The notes: generated by a model not told the origin, from the sequence alone. DNA of 64,000 nucleotides from DASUNP01 sp035249305 (GCA_035249305.1 DATFGQ010000056.1:1-64000); one strand, 5' to 3'. Positions 18,010 through 26,922 are shown, counted from the stretch's first letter. Numbers and translations are program-made.

Positions 18010-19491
18010 GTGACAGACGCAAAGGCTCTGAAGACCGCCAAGTCGCTCAAGAATGCAAGCAATTGGAAATCGCTGGCCCGGTGGAATGAAAACGGGTATT
18101 ACGAGCTGAGCACGGAAGACAGTGGCGATGTTCCGGTACGCCTGTTTTTGACTCCGAGCCTGCTCAACGAAGCTGAAGACACTCTTTATCGACAGATCGT
18201 AAACGCGACGCGGTTCCCCGGAGTCAAGCTGGTGGCGATAACGCCCGACGCGCATTACGGCTACGGCGTCCCGGTAGGCTGCGTCATCCTGACCGACGGC
18301 GAATCGGGCGCGGTGGCGATGGGACCGGTGGGCTACGATGTGGGATGTGGGATGCTCAGCGCGCGGTCAGATGTGCCTGCCGATGCGGCTACGTTTGATA
18401 GCAAGCTGAAGTTCAACAGCGCGGTCATGCGAAGGGTGAACATGGGCGCGGGCGGTAAGAGCGTCAAGCTCGGTAATCTCTCGGAGCGCGAGTTCATCAA
18501 CCTCGTTTACGGCGGCGCGGAATACTACGTCGAAAAGTATGGCGCGTCGTTCGACCGAAGCCGCGCCGAGCGCCACAGATTGCCCGTGGGCGACGGCTGG
18601 CAGATCCCCTGGGGAGGCAAGGGCCGGCCCGAGCGCGGGATGAAACAACTCGGATCGCTCGGGGGCGGTAATCATTTCATCGAGCTTCAGAGATCAGAAG
18701 AGACCGGCACGCTCTTCGTGCAGGCTCACACGGGGTCGCGCGGCTGGGGGCACGGGCTCGCGACTAACTATTTCGAGCTCGCTAAAGCCGAAAGGCCCGA
18801 CGCGATCACCGACATCGACCTTGGGTATTTCACGCCTGATTCTCGACACTACAATGATTACTTGAACGCCGTGGCGGCGGGCGGGAATTACGCCATAATC
18901 AATCGCCTCATCATCTTTGAACAGATAGCCGAGGCCTTCGGCGAAGTGTTCGGCGGAGAGCTAGAGCTGATCTACGAGATCAGCCACAACCTGGTGCAGA
19001 AAGAGCTCCACCCTGAGCACGGTCAGGTGTGGGTGCACCGCAAGGGCGCGACGCGGGCGTTCCCGGCGGGCCACCCGGCGCTTGCGGGGACGATCTGGGA
19101 AGAGTCGGGCCACCCCGTTCTGATACCTGGGTCGAACAAGGATTGGAGCTACATCCTTCGTCCGGCGGCGGGCGCGGTCAACAGCGGGTTTTCGGTCAAT
19201 CACGGCGCGGGCCGCCGCATGTCTCGCGGAGAAGCGAGCAGGAACCTCAACCAGCGCGAGATAGATCGTCAGTACGCGGAGGCGGGCATACTCGTGAACA
19301 CGGATGGGCATGTCCCGATAGACGAAGCGGCCCCGTGTTATAAGCCTTCGGAAGAGGTCATATCCGCGGTCGTCGGGGCGGGGCTCGCCACGATCGAGTA
19401 CAGGCTGTGGCCGCTGGCCTCGTTGAAAGGCGCCGACGAGCGCAAATCGCGAAAGCGGAAGAAGTCTAAGGAGTCAAGCAAACACTTTTGA
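18010..19491 (+). CDS. rtcB: RtcB-family RNA ligase
   Basis: RtcB joins RNA 2',3'-cyclic phosphate (or 3'-phosphate) and 5'-OH ends using GTP and Mn2+. Conserved pieces are GYDVGCGMLS (metal Asp and Cys), LGGGNHFIEL, HTGSRGWGH, the metal-site ISHN, and NHGAGRRMSR with the His that takes the guanylate. The usual GSMG-type motif reads GSNKDWSYIL, which marks a distinct subgroup. The protein ends with LKG followed by an unusual Lys/Ser-rich tail of about 18 residues. The start is GTG at 18010, behind an AGGAG site. A Nudix gene follows after 24 bases; no archease or RtcA was seen. Confidence 0.88.
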   Translation: MTDAKALKTAKSLKNASNWKSLARWNENGYYELSTEDSGDVPVRLFLTPSLLNEAEDTLYRQIVNATRFPGVKLVAITPDAHYGYGVPVGCVILTDGESGAVAMGPVGYDVGCGMLSARSDVPADAATFDSKLKFNSAVMRRVNMGAGGKSVKLGNLSEREFINLVYGGAEYYVEKYGASFDRSRAERHRLPVGDGWQIPWGGKGRPERGMKQLGSLGGGNHFIELQRSEETGTLFVQAHTGSRGWGHGLATNYFELAKAERPDAITDIDLGYFTPDSRHYNDYLNAVAAGGNYAIINRLIIFEQIAEAFGEVFGGELELIYEISHNLVQKELHPEHGQVWVHRKGATRAFPAGHPALAGTIWEESGHPVLIPGSNKDWSYILRPAAGAVNSGFSVNHGAGRRMSRGEASRNLNQREIDRQYAEAGILVNTDGHVPIDEAAPCYKPSEEVISAVVGAGLATIEYRLWPLASLKGADERKSRKRKKSKESSKHF

Positions 19492-19515
19492 GGTTCGAGC
19501 GGAAAGGGGCTACTA

Positions 19516-19938
19516 ATGCCGACCGTGGGCGTGTTCGCGGCTATCTTCGACGACCAGCGCCGCATACTGTGCGTGAAGATGAATTATGGTCCGAAAAGCT
19601 GGACCACGCCCGGAGGCAGGCTCGACCGCGAGAACGAATCGCCCATCGATGCGCTCAAGCGCGAAGCGCGCGAAGAGGCTAATTGTCATATAGAGCCCAA
19701 GCGGCTGGTCGGCATATACTGCACGCCTTCGAGGGACGACATCGTGCTCTTCATGGAAGCCGAGCTGGTCGAGATGGGCGAGTGGCAGCCTAATGACGAG
19801 ATCTCTGAGATAGGTTTTTTCGCGTGGAAAGAATTGCCGAGCCCTATGGACTCTAAGAACCTGACGAGAATCCAAGACGCCTTCGAAGGGAGGACCGGCG
19901 TGGTTCGCATACTCGACCCCGATCTCGATTCGGAATGA
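19516..19938 (+). CDS. Nudix hydrolase
   Basis: The Nudix box is GGRLDRENESPIDALKREA followed by REEAN. It matches Gx5Ex7REUxEE, except that the usual Gly after EE-x is Asn. Members cleave nucleoside diphosphates linked to another moiety; the substrate here is not evident. The 140-residue protein is a single Nudix domain. It starts 24 bases after rtcB and is probably cotranscribed. That suggests, without proof, a role in handling nucleotides or RNA ends. Confidence 0.85.
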   Translation: MPTVGVFAAIFDDQRRILCVKMNYGPKSWTTPGGRLDRENESPIDALKREAREEANCHIEPKRLVGIYCTPSRDDIVLFMEAELVEMGEWQPNDEISEIGFFAWKELPSPMDSKNLTRIQDAFEGRTGVVRILDPDLDSE

Positions 19939-19967
19939 TTTTCAAAGCTCGTTTAAACAGCGCCTCT

Positions 19968-20056
19968 TTCGGAGTGCGGTGACTTGTCACCGCTTTTGTG
20001 TTAGCGGAAGACGTAATGGCTAACTCAAAAGCGCCGCGGGGTCTGCGCACTCCGAA
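19968..20056. repeat. multi-hairpin palindromic repeat between Nudix and mtgA genes
   Basis: The outer arms TTCGGAGTGCG (19968-19978) and CGCACTCCGAA (20046-20056) enclose the perfect palindrome GCGGTGACTTGTCACCGC (19976-19993). They also enclose a longer imperfect stem from CGCTTTTGTGTTAGC to GCTAACTCAAAAGCG. It sits in the gap between two convergent genes and may act as a two-way terminator or REP-like element. Confidence 0.75.
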
Positions 20057-20096
20057 GGAGCGGTCACATACAAACGCGAACCGCTATAATTCTGAT

Positions 20097-20861
20097 CTAG
20101 GCGAGGTCTTTCGGGACTACGACGTGGCGCATCAATCGCATTATGAGGCTGCGGCGGCGCTCTACGCGGCGGCGGTGCTTGGCGGGGCTGAAGGCGCCGT
20201 TCGGGCTCGGGATGATAGCCGAAAGAAACGCCGCCTGATCGACGCTGAGCGAAGAAGCTGACGTCTTGAAGTAATGCCGAGCCGCCGCCTCCGCGCCATA
20301 AATGCCGTCGCCCCACTCGATGACGTTCAGATAGATTTCCAGTATCCTCCGCTTGCCGAGTATCCGCTCCATCTCCCAGGTGATGGCCGCCTCGTGCATC
20401 TTGCGCACGGGGTTCTTGGAAGTAGACAAAAAGAGGTTCTTGGCTAACTGCTGGCTTATGGTCGAAGCGCCTCTTTTGAACTTGCCCTCTTCCCAGTCTT
20501 TCTCCAACGCCTTTCTTATCTCTTCCCAATCAAAGCCTGAGTGGTCGAAGAAGCGCGAGTCTTCGCCCGCCAGCACCGCGCGCACGAGGTTCGGCGATAT
20601 TCGCTCGTAAGCGACCCAGTTTTGATCGTGCTTAGGCGGTTCGCCGCGGTCGGCCGCTTCGGCCGCTCGCTGTTTCATCATCGCGGTCATCTCGGGGTTC
20701 GTGCCTTTAAGCCGAAAGATGTTTACGACGATCAGCCCGTGATAAAAGAGCACGGCGAGGAGCGCGACGGCCAGGACGGCCTTCGCCCACTTGCGCCACT
20801 TCGGGCGCGGCCGTTTGTAGACAGCGGTCTTTGTCTCTACCGCCTGAGCCATAACCGTCAT
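20097..20861 (-). CDS. mtgA: monofunctional peptidoglycan glycosyltransferase MtgA
   Basis: This is a family GT51 enzyme that polymerises lipid II into glycan strands at the outer face of the inner membrane. After a short cytoplasmic segment and one membrane helix (about residues 26-48), it shows the five GT51 motifs, including GEDSRFFDHSGFDWE (catalytic Glu), KRGASTISQQLAKNLFLS and KRRILEIYLNVIEWG. There is no transpeptidase domain, and 254 residues fits MtgA. The first ATG (20861) and one at 20852 are both possible starts. The APC permease gene lies upstream on the same strand with a 29-base gap. Confidence 0.9.
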   Translation of the reverse strand: MTVMAQAVETKTAVYKRPRPKWRKWAKAVLAVALLAVLFYHGLIVVNIFRLKGTNPEMTAMMKQRAAEAADRGEPPKHDQNWVAYERISPNLVRAVLAGEDSRFFDHSGFDWEEIRKALEKDWEEGKFKRGASTISQQLAKNLFLSTSKNPVRKMHEAAITWEMERILGKRRILEIYLNVIEWGDGIYGAEAAARHYFKTSASSLSVDQAAFLSAIIPSPNGAFSPAKHRRRVERRRSLIMRLMRHVVVPKDLA

Positions 20862-20890
20862 TATAACCCGACTCTAAACATTCGCGTCGA

Positions 20891-22363
20891 TCAGTCTCGG
20901 CGGGAATGCGTCGCCTTCCAGATGAGATATGCAGGGATGCCTAGCAAGATTATTGAAAAGACCATCAACGCCGCGCTCCAGTCCGAGGGCGGCGACTGGC
21001 CGCTGAACAACAGGCGGTAATTGCCCAGGTTGTTAAAGTCATTAATAAGCGCGTTGCCTATCAATATCGCGACGGCGATGATAAAGAGCGCGGGCGTGAC
21101 GGGATAGCCGAGCGTCCTGTAGGGGCGCGGCAGGTCCGGCCGCTTGCGCCTGAGCGCGTAGACGGCGGCGACGCCGGCAGCGTAAAAAGGCCAGATCGCC
21201 AGTACGAACGTGTCGGCCAGTTGTTCGAAGGTTCGCACCATCACGAAGAGTATCGCCAGCGTCGCGGCGAGCGAGATGGCCACGTACGGAGTCTTGAACC
21301 GGGGGTGGACCGCAGCAATCTTCTTGAAGAAGAGCCCGTCGTCGGCCATCGCAAAGAATATTCGCGGCCCGGTCATCATCGAGCCGTTCAGCGTGCCGAA
21401 CGCAGAGATCATCACCGCGATCGAAACCAGTTTAACCCCCACATCGCCCACTATCCTGTAAGCCACGTCGGCCGCAACCAGGCGCGAGTTCGCAATCTGA
21501 TTTATATCCAGCAAGTGCAAGTAGGCCAGGTTCGCGAGCAGGTAGATCGCGATCACGGCGAGCGTGCCGAAAATCAAAGCGAACGGCAGAAATCGCTCGG
21601 GCCGCTTTACTTCTCCGCCGACGAAAGTGACATCGGCCCAACCGTCATAGACCCACAGCAACGAGATAAACGCCAGCCCGAAGATGATCGGCGAGATCGG
21701 ATCGGTTGTGGGCGTTCTCTGTATTTCGATCTGCGCAGGGTTGTTTCCACCAACTATGAAGGCGGCCAGCACCAGCACGACGAGCGCGGCATACTTGGCC
21801 CCGGTCGTGATGTTCTGAACTAACGCGCCGAGCTGAACGCCGAGGATGTTGAAGACGGCGACCGTGAGAATGGCCCCTGCCGCTACGTAATGAACTGTGG
21901 GAGAGCTTTGCTGGACCGGACCTTCAGCAGTTTGGACGATGATAGTGATGGGATAGTTTAAGAGTCGCAAAAAATACTCTGCGAAAACGGTCGAGATAGC
22001 TCCGAGTGCGGACGCGCGGATGATGACAAGCTCGGACCAGCCGAACAGGAATGCGGGCAGCCGCCCCCACCCTTCGCGAAGGAAGGCGAATATTCCGCCC
22101 GTGCGCGGGAGCGCGGCGGCCAGTTCCGCGAGCGTGAGCGCGCCGCAAAGGGTAAAAAAACCGCCCAACACCCACAACAGCAAATACCACCCTTCATCAG
22201 GGACCCGCGCCGCAATTCCGGCGGGCGACCGGAATATACCAGTGCCGATCGTCGAGCCTACGAGCACCGCGATCGCGCTCATCAGCCCCAGGCGGCGCAC
22301 CAGCCCGCCTCGGCCGGCGGACTCGTCGGAGGCGGTTACATTTTTTTCTACTTGGGTCTCCAC
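20891..22363 (-). CDS. APC-superfamily amino acid permease
   Basis: About 12 hydrophobic helices are visible. TM1 carries the APC signature AVLVGSTIGTGIFRSP, with the unwound GTG typical of amino acid binding, and the next helices show GGFFTLCGALTLAELAAAL. It resembles the LAT-type/basic amino acid and GABA permease group; substrate unknown. The frame is open from a TTG at 22403-22405, but a TTGACG...TATAAT promoter-like pair lies inside that extension (22379-22405). A GTG at 22361-22363 is therefore preferred, with low certainty. The upstream Cys-rich gene overlaps the longer form. Confidence 0.82.
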   Translation of the reverse strand: METQVEKNVTASDESAGRGGLVRRLGLMSAIAVLVGSTIGTGIFRSPAGIAARVPDEGWYLLLWVLGGFFTLCGALTLAELAAALPRTGGIFAFLREGWGRLPAFLFGWSELVIIRASALGAISTVFAEYFLRLLNYPITIIVQTAEGPVQQSSPTVHYVAAGAILTVAVFNILGVQLGALVQNITTGAKYAALVVLVLAAFIVGGNNPAQIEIQRTPTTDPISPIIFGLAFISLLWVYDGWADVTFVGGEVKRPERFLPFALIFGTLAVIAIYLLANLAYLHLLDINQIANSRLVAADVAYRIVGDVGVKLVSIAVMISAFGTLNGSMMTGPRIFFAMADDGLFFKKIAAVHPRFKTPYVAISLAATLAILFVMVRTFEQLADTFVLAIWPFYAAGVAAVYALRRKRPDLPRPYRTLGYPVTPALFIIAVAILIGNALINDFNNLGNYRLLFSGQSPPSDWSAALMVFSIILLGIPAYLIWKATHSRRD

Positions 22364-22378
22364 TTGATGTGTCGCCAG

Positions 22379-22405
22379 ATTATAGCTCGCTTCGAAAATC
22401 GTCAA
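22379..22405 (-). promoter_or_regulatory. candidate promoter of the permease gene
   Basis: On the minus strand TTGACG (22400-22405) and TATAAT (22379-22384) are 15 bases apart, shorter than ideal but with strong hexamers. It overlaps the last codons of the upstream Cys-rich gene and would drive the permease and mtgA. Confidence 0.4.
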
Positions 22406-22679
22406 GGCAAGAGACGCAGGTCACTCGGCGGCAGCCGCAGAGCTCAAGGCAAAGAAACTCCAGTATTCGCTTTGTGACATCGGCGGGGAGCGAAAGCCTT
22501 ACGGCCGCCGCGTCGACCGAGCGGGTGAGGGTGAAGCTCTCCGATGCGTCGCGCCACCTGTCACGATGCGCGAAAAGATCGCGCCACTTCGCCGCGACGC
22601 GATCATAATTGATGTCGAGCGAGAGCTCTTCCCCGCACAGCGGGCACGGGCAGGTAGTCTCTGTTATCGCTTGAGCCAT
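22380..22679 (-). CDS. small Cys-rich, zinc-finger-like protein of unknown function
   Basis: This 99-residue protein has CPCPLC near the N-terminus (about residues 10-15) and a C-terminal Cys cluster (CLELCGCRRVTCVSC), enough for one or two zinc sites. The middle is charged and helical. I do not recognise a family. It overlaps the DUF4149-like gene upstream by 16 bases, so the two are probably translationally coupled, and its stop lies in the promoter-like region of the permease. It may help a regulator or membrane complex, but no function is supported. Confidence 0.6.
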   Translation of the reverse strand: MAQAITETTCPCPLCGEELSLDINYDRVAAKWRDLFAHRDRWRDASESFTLTRSVDAAAVRLSLPADVTKRILEFLCLELCGCRRVTCVSCLDDFRSEL

Positions 22680-23215
22680 GAGCGGACCGAGAGAAAGAGG
22701 GCCGCAAGCCCCGCGAAGAGCGCGACCGACATCAGCGCTACCGAGTACTGGTGCAGATCATTGAATTGAAGTTTGAGCGGATCGTCGTCGGCCACATTGT
22801 CGATAATCCCGCCCATCGCGATTCTGAGCGCCACCATCTTTTCCGTGACCCACAACCGCGAGAGCGCCGCCGCGGCTGTCATCACGACTATGAGAGTCAT
22901 TTGAATCGCTTTGATGATCGAAGCGCCGCGCCGGGCCTTCCAGGTCGCGGCCTGGATAAGGATCAACAGCGGGCCGATCAGGATGCCGAGCCACTCGACT
23001 TTGATAATGTTGCTGGTGACCACCTTCCCCGCCATCTCGCGCGTGCCGAGCGTTTCGAACGCGCCCGGCGCTACGGCGAAGCTGAAGAAGGCCATCGAGC
23101 CTATCCACAAACCGAGCAGTAGGAACTCGGCATAGGCCGCGATCTGGTGTCCTACCCCGAAACGGGCTACCACAGCCCTTTCCACGGCTCTAGCACTTCT
23201 CGTTTCAATGCCCAT
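22664..23215 (-). CDS. DUF4149/TMEM205-like membrane protein
   Basis: The 183-residue product has four hydrophobic helices: about 25-50 (AEFLLLGLWIGSMAFFSF), 70-90 (LGILIGPLLILIQ), 100-122 and 155-178. The pattern and the Gly/Pro content of the first loop (VAPGAFETLG) match the DUF4149/TMEM205-like family, inner-membrane proteins of unknown function. It begins 2 bases after trxB ends and overlaps the next gene by 16 bases, which suggests one transcript pepA-trxB-DUF4149-Cys protein. Confidence 0.75.
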   Translation of the reverse strand: MGIETRSARAVERAVVARFGVGHQIAAYAEFLLLGLWIGSMAFFSFAVAPGAFETLGTREMAGKVVTSNIIKVEWLGILIGPLLILIQAATWKARRGASIIKAIQMTLIVVMTAAAALSRLWVTEKMVALRIAMGGIIDNVADDDPLKLQFNDLHQYSVALMSVALFAGLAALFLSVRSWLKR

Positions 23216-23217
23216 AA

Positions 23218-24180
23218 TTAACTGCCGGTCCCGGATTGCATGTGCTTCAGATGCGTTATGTACTTTTCGGCGGCCAGCGCGCCCACCGTCGCATCGCCAA
23301 CGGCGTTGGTGATCTGGCGCACCAGTTGCGAGCGTATGTCGCCCGCCGCAAACAGTCCCGGCACGCTCGTCTCCATGCGATCGTTGGTTATCAGATGGCC
23401 CCCTACGTCGTGCGCCGGGTGATCGTCGAGGAAATATGTGTTCGGCTTGAAGCCTATGAAGATGAAGACGCCTTGCGTTGGTAGCTCCCAGACTTCGTCG
23501 GTCTTCATGTTGCGGAGCACGACGCGGTCGACTTCCCCGTCCCCTTTTATCTCTTCGACCACCGTGTCCCAGATCACTTCCGCCTTCGGATTCTTGAAGA
23601 GCTGGTCCTGTAGAATCTTTGAAGCGCGAAACTCGTTGCGGCGGTGCACGACGTAGACTTTGCTCCCGAACCGTGTCAGGTAGTTCGCTTCTTCGACCGC
23701 CGCGTCTCCGCCGCCGACGACCGTGATGATCTGGCCGTTAAAGAACGCGCCGTCGCACACCGCGCAATAACTCACGCCGCGACCGGAGTACTCCTCTTCG
23801 CCGGGCACGCCGAGCTTTGACGGCGTTCCGCCCGCGGTCGCGATCACGGTTATGGCCCGGTAGAGTTTCTCCGCGCCCGTTATCGCGCTCGCCGTTCTCA
23901 CCTCGAACATGTCGCCCGTCCGGCGCACCGACTTCACCTCTTCGTAAGTGTTTATCTCGACGCCGAACTTGCGCGCGTGGTTCTCCATAAGCACGGCAAG
24001 CTCGGAACCCTTTATGTGCTCAAAACCAGTGTAGTCTTCGATCGCTTCCGTGTTGAGCAGCTCGCCGCCGACAAGCCCCTTCTCGATGATGACCGTCTTC
24101 AGATTAGACCTGGAGCCGTAAAGCCCTGCCGTAAGACCCGCGGGACCCGCCCCGATTATTAACATCTCGTACTCTTCCAT
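23218..24180 (-). CDS. trxB: thioredoxin reductase TrxB
   Basis: This FAD- and NADPH-dependent enzyme reduces thioredoxin in the cytoplasm. It has the FAD-binding motif IIGAGPAGLTAGLY at the N-terminus, the redox-active CAVC in SYCAVCDGAFF, the NADPH-binding VVGGGDAAVEEANYL, and a C-terminal FAD motif GLFAAGDIRS. The 320 residues match low-molecular-weight bacterial TrxB. It is followed within 2 bases by a DUF4149 gene. No thioredoxin gene lies nearby. Confidence 0.93.
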   Translation of the reverse strand: MEEYEMLIIGAGPAGLTAGLYGSRSNLKTVIIEKGLVGGELLNTEAIEDYTGFEHIKGSELAVLMENHARKFGVEINTYEEVKSVRRTGDMFEVRTASAITGAEKLYRAITVIATAGGTPSKLGVPGEEEYSGRGVSYCAVCDGAFFNGQIITVVGGGDAAVEEANYLTRFGSKVYVVHRRNEFRASKILQDQLFKNPKAEVIWDTVVEEIKGDGEVDRVVLRNMKTDEVWELPTQGVFIFIGFKPNTYFLDDHPAHDVGGHLITNDRMETSVPGLFAAGDIRSQLVRQITNAVGDATVGALAAEKYITHLKHMQSGTGS

Positions 24181-24213
24181 CGCCGCCTCCTATCCAATTA
24201 TAGCAATCCCGGT

Positions 24214-25725
24214 TTATTTAGCCCGGTCGAGTATGAAGTTTGCCATGGTCCTCACGCCGAAGCCCGTAGCGCCGCGCGCCATGTAAGGCTTCTCACGCTC
24301 AAGCCACGCCGTCCCCGCGATGTCGAGGTGAGCCCAGGGGAGCGAGCCAGTGAAGTTCTTTAGGAACATCGCCGCCGTGATAGCCCCGGCCAAGCGGTTG
24401 CCTATGTTTTTCATGTCGGCTATGTCGGAGCGGATCATCTCGCCGTACTCGCGGTCGATTGGTAACTGCCATAGCCGCTCGCCGCACTCTTCGCCGGCTC
24501 TGATAAGATCGTCGATCAACTGCTGGTCCGACCCCATTATGCCCGCGCGCACCTCGCCGAGCGCGATCACACATGCGCCCGTGAGCGTCGCGACGTCGAC
24601 GATGTGCGTAGCGCCGAGGCCGATCGCGTGAGTCATCGCGTCGGCGAGCACGAGCCTCCCTTCGGCGTCCGTGTTAATGACCTCTATCGTCTTGCCGCTC
24701 AGGCTGCGCAAGACATCGCCGGGCTTATAAGCGCGGCCCGAGGGCAGATTCTCCGAGGCGGCTATGATGCCTAAGACGTTGGCCTTCGGCTTCAGCCTCG
24801 CGATAACCTGCATCGCGCCGATGACGGCCGCCGCGCCGCCCATGTCGTACTTCATCTCGTCCATGTTCTCGGCGGGCTTGATCGAGATGCCGCCCGAATC
24901 GAAGGTAATCCCTTTGCCGATGAACGCGACCAATTCATTCGAAACGGCTTCACCGGACTCCGCCGCGGCCTCGCCCCGGCCGTCATATCTGAGGGTGACC
25001 AGCCGCGCGGGCTCCGCGCTCCCGCGCGACACGCCAAGCAGCGCGCCCATGCCGAGCTGCTTCATCTCCTCTTCGCCCATCACCTCCGATGATAGCCCTT
25101 CGCGCCCCGCCATCTCTTCGGCGTGACGAGCAAGCTCTGTGGGCGTCATCACGTTGCCCGGCTCGTATGCAAGCTTACGGGCGAAGTTCGCGGCCTCGGC
25201 CATCTCCGCGCCGACCGCGAGCGCCTCGGCAAAGTCGCGCCCCTCGGGCGATTCGCCTACGAGCGTGAGGCGCTCGATCTCGGCCCGTTCTTTGTTATCA
25301 GATTTGTAGAAGTCACCCCTCACCTGCCCGAGCGCGGCGCCTTCGACGATCGCCCTCACGTTAGGGTCGTTGTCGATCCCGTCTCTGACGAGAAAGGCCG
25401 CGGATTTGAGGTGGCGAGTGGTAATCTTTCTAACAGCCGCCCCCGCCAGCCGCTGCAACCTGAGCGGGCCGACCTCGCCGTGCTTTCCCGCCCCGTATAA
25501 AAGCAGCCGACGCGCCTGGAGATCGCCCGTCGTGCGCAGCAGGACCCACTGGTCGCGCTTGCCTTCGAGCTCTTCGGTCTCAAAGAGCTCGGAGACGGCC
25601 CCGCGCGTCAAATGGTCCAACGCGCCGAGCGCGCCGTCGCGCGGGTTCTCGCCTTCGAAGACCGGCACGATCAAAACGTCTTCGTCGATCTCGCTCAGCC
25701 CTTTTCGGTTGCCATCTATCTTCAT
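24214..25725 (-). CDS. pepA: leucyl aminopeptidase PepA
   Basis: This is a dizinc M17 aminopeptidase that removes N-terminal residues from peptides in the cytoplasm. The C-terminal catalytic half holds the family motif NTDAEGRLVLADA, the metal-site region GKGITFDSGGISIKP, and MKYDMGGAAAVIGAM. The N-terminal domain (about residues 1-170) is the usual less conserved M17 N-domain. At 503 residues it has normal length. It sits between the isocitrate dehydrogenase gene upstream and trxB downstream on the minus strand. Confidence 0.92.
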   Translation of the reverse strand: MKIDGNRKGLSEIDEDVLIVPVFEGENPRDGALGALDHLTRGAVSELFETEELEGKRDQWVLLRTTGDLQARRLLLYGAGKHGEVGPLRLQRLAGAAVRKITTRHLKSAAFLVRDGIDNDPNVRAIVEGAALGQVRGDFYKSDNKERAEIERLTLVGESPEGRDFAEALAVGAEMAEAANFARKLAYEPGNVMTPTELARHAEEMAGREGLSSEVMGEEEMKQLGMGALLGVSRGSAEPARLVTLRYDGRGEAAAESGEAVSNELVAFIGKGITFDSGGISIKPAENMDEMKYDMGGAAAVIGAMQVIARLKPKANVLGIIAASENLPSGRAYKPGDVLRSLSGKTIEVINTDAEGRLVLADAMTHAIGLGATHIVDVATLTGACVIALGEVRAGIMGSDQQLIDDLIRAGEECGERLWQLPIDREYGEMIRSDIADMKNIGNRLAGAITAAMFLKNFTGSLPWAHLDIAGTAWLEREKPYMARGATGFGVRTMANFILDRAK

Positions 25726-25761
25726 AAGAAGCTCCTGAATCTCGCCGCGGGTTAAGCGATC

Positions 25762-26763
25762 TTAGAGCGCGTGAATCACGGCTTCGGTGAATTCGATCGT
25801 GGTCGCCTGACCGCCCAGGTCGCGCGTGAGCGACTTACCTTCGGCCAGGATCTTCTCCAGCGCCGCCTGAATCTTATCGGCCGCCTCGCGCTCGTTGATG
25901 TGCTTGAGCATCAGCACGGCGGTCTGAATCAGCGCCGTTGGGTTCGCTATTCCGCGCCCGGCGATGCTGGGCGCAGAGCCATGCACGGCCTCGAAGACGG
26001 CTATCTCGTCGCCTATGTTCGCGCCCGGCACGACGCCGAGCCCGCCGACGAGCCCCGCGCCGAGGTCGGAGATTATGTCGCCGTAAAGGTTCTCAAGCAA
26101 CAGCACGTCGAACTGGTTCGGATCGATTACGAGTTGCATGCAGGCGTTATCTACGATCAGGTCGTCGGCCGCGATCTCTGTGTACTCCTTCGCCACCTCG
26201 CGGAAGCAGTTTAAGAAGAGCCCGTCGGACATCTTCATTATGTTCGCCTTGTGGATCGCCGTCACGCGCTTTCTGCCCTCGCGGCGCGCGTAATCGAACG
26301 CCCACCGCGCGATGCGGCGCGACGCGCGGTCAGTGATTATCTTCAAGCTCTCAACGACGCCGGGGACGACCTCGTGCTCCAGGCCCGAGTAGAGGTCTTC
26401 AGTGTTTTCGCGCACGACTATCAGGTCGACCTCCTCGTAACGCGACTTCACGCCCTTGAGCGACTTGATGGGGCGAAGGTTGGCGTAAAGGTCCAGGGCT
26501 TTGCGGAGGCGGACGTTCGAGCTGACGAAGCCCGTGCCTACGGGCGTGATGACAGGGCCTTTGAGCGCTACTTTGTTCTTCTTGATCGAATCGATGAGGT
26601 TTTGAGGGAGCGGGTCGCCGAAGCGGCTCAATGCTTCGGCCCCGACGACGAACGGCTCCCACTCAATCTCGACGCCCGCGGCCCTCAAGACCGACACGGT
26701 CGCCCCCGTCACCTCCGGGCCGATGCCGTCTCCGGGTATCAGCGTGATCCTGTGTTTCATCAA
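25762..26763 (-). CDS. NAD-type isocitrate dehydrogenase (IDH/IPMDH family)
   Basis: This is a decarboxylating dehydrogenase of the isocitrate/isopropylmalate family. It opens with ITLIPGDGIGPEVTGA. The substrate region reads SSNVRLRKALDLYANLRP, where the SSNVxLR pattern is that of isocitrate rather than isopropylmalate enzymes. Other motifs are VVRENTEDLYSG, VTAIHKANIMK and the nucleotide-binding VHGSAPSIAGRGIANPTA. Its 333 residues fit the short NAD-dependent IDH, close to eukaryotic IDH3 and homoisocitrate-type enzymes. Homoisocitrate or isopropylmalate activity remains possible. Confidence 0.85.
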   Translation of the reverse strand: MMKHRITLIPGDGIGPEVTGATVSVLRAAGVEIEWEPFVVGAEALSRFGDPLPQNLIDSIKKNKVALKGPVITPVGTGFVSSNVRLRKALDLYANLRPIKSLKGVKSRYEEVDLIVVRENTEDLYSGLEHEVVPGVVESLKIITDRASRRIARWAFDYARREGRKRVTAIHKANIMKMSDGLFLNCFREVAKEYTEIAADDLIVDNACMQLVIDPNQFDVLLLENLYGDIISDLGAGLVGGLGVVPGANIGDEIAVFEAVHGSAPSIAGRGIANPTALIQTAVLMLKHINEREAADKIQAALEKILAEGKSLTRDLGGQATTIEFTEAVIHAL

Positions 26764-26854
26764 TCTCTCCTCATTATCACCTTTAGCAAGCTCGCCACAA
26801 GCTTGTAATGATACAAGAAGCCGAAAGCCCTCAGCAATCGGCTTTCAGAAATAG

Positions 26855-26922
26855 AAGCCACAGAGTCACAGAGACACAGAGGATACAAAAGAAGACTCTG
26901 TGTCTCTGTGACTCTGTGGCTT
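26855..26922. repeat. perfect 27-base inverted repeat
   Basis: Arms of 27 bases (26855-26881 and 26896-26922) are exact reverse complements around a 14-base loop. The sequence is built from ACAGAG/CTCTGT-like units. It lies in the divergent gap between the isocitrate dehydrogenase gene and queD, together with a smaller AAGCCGA/TCGGCTT stem just before it. No T-run follows. Confidence 0.88.
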
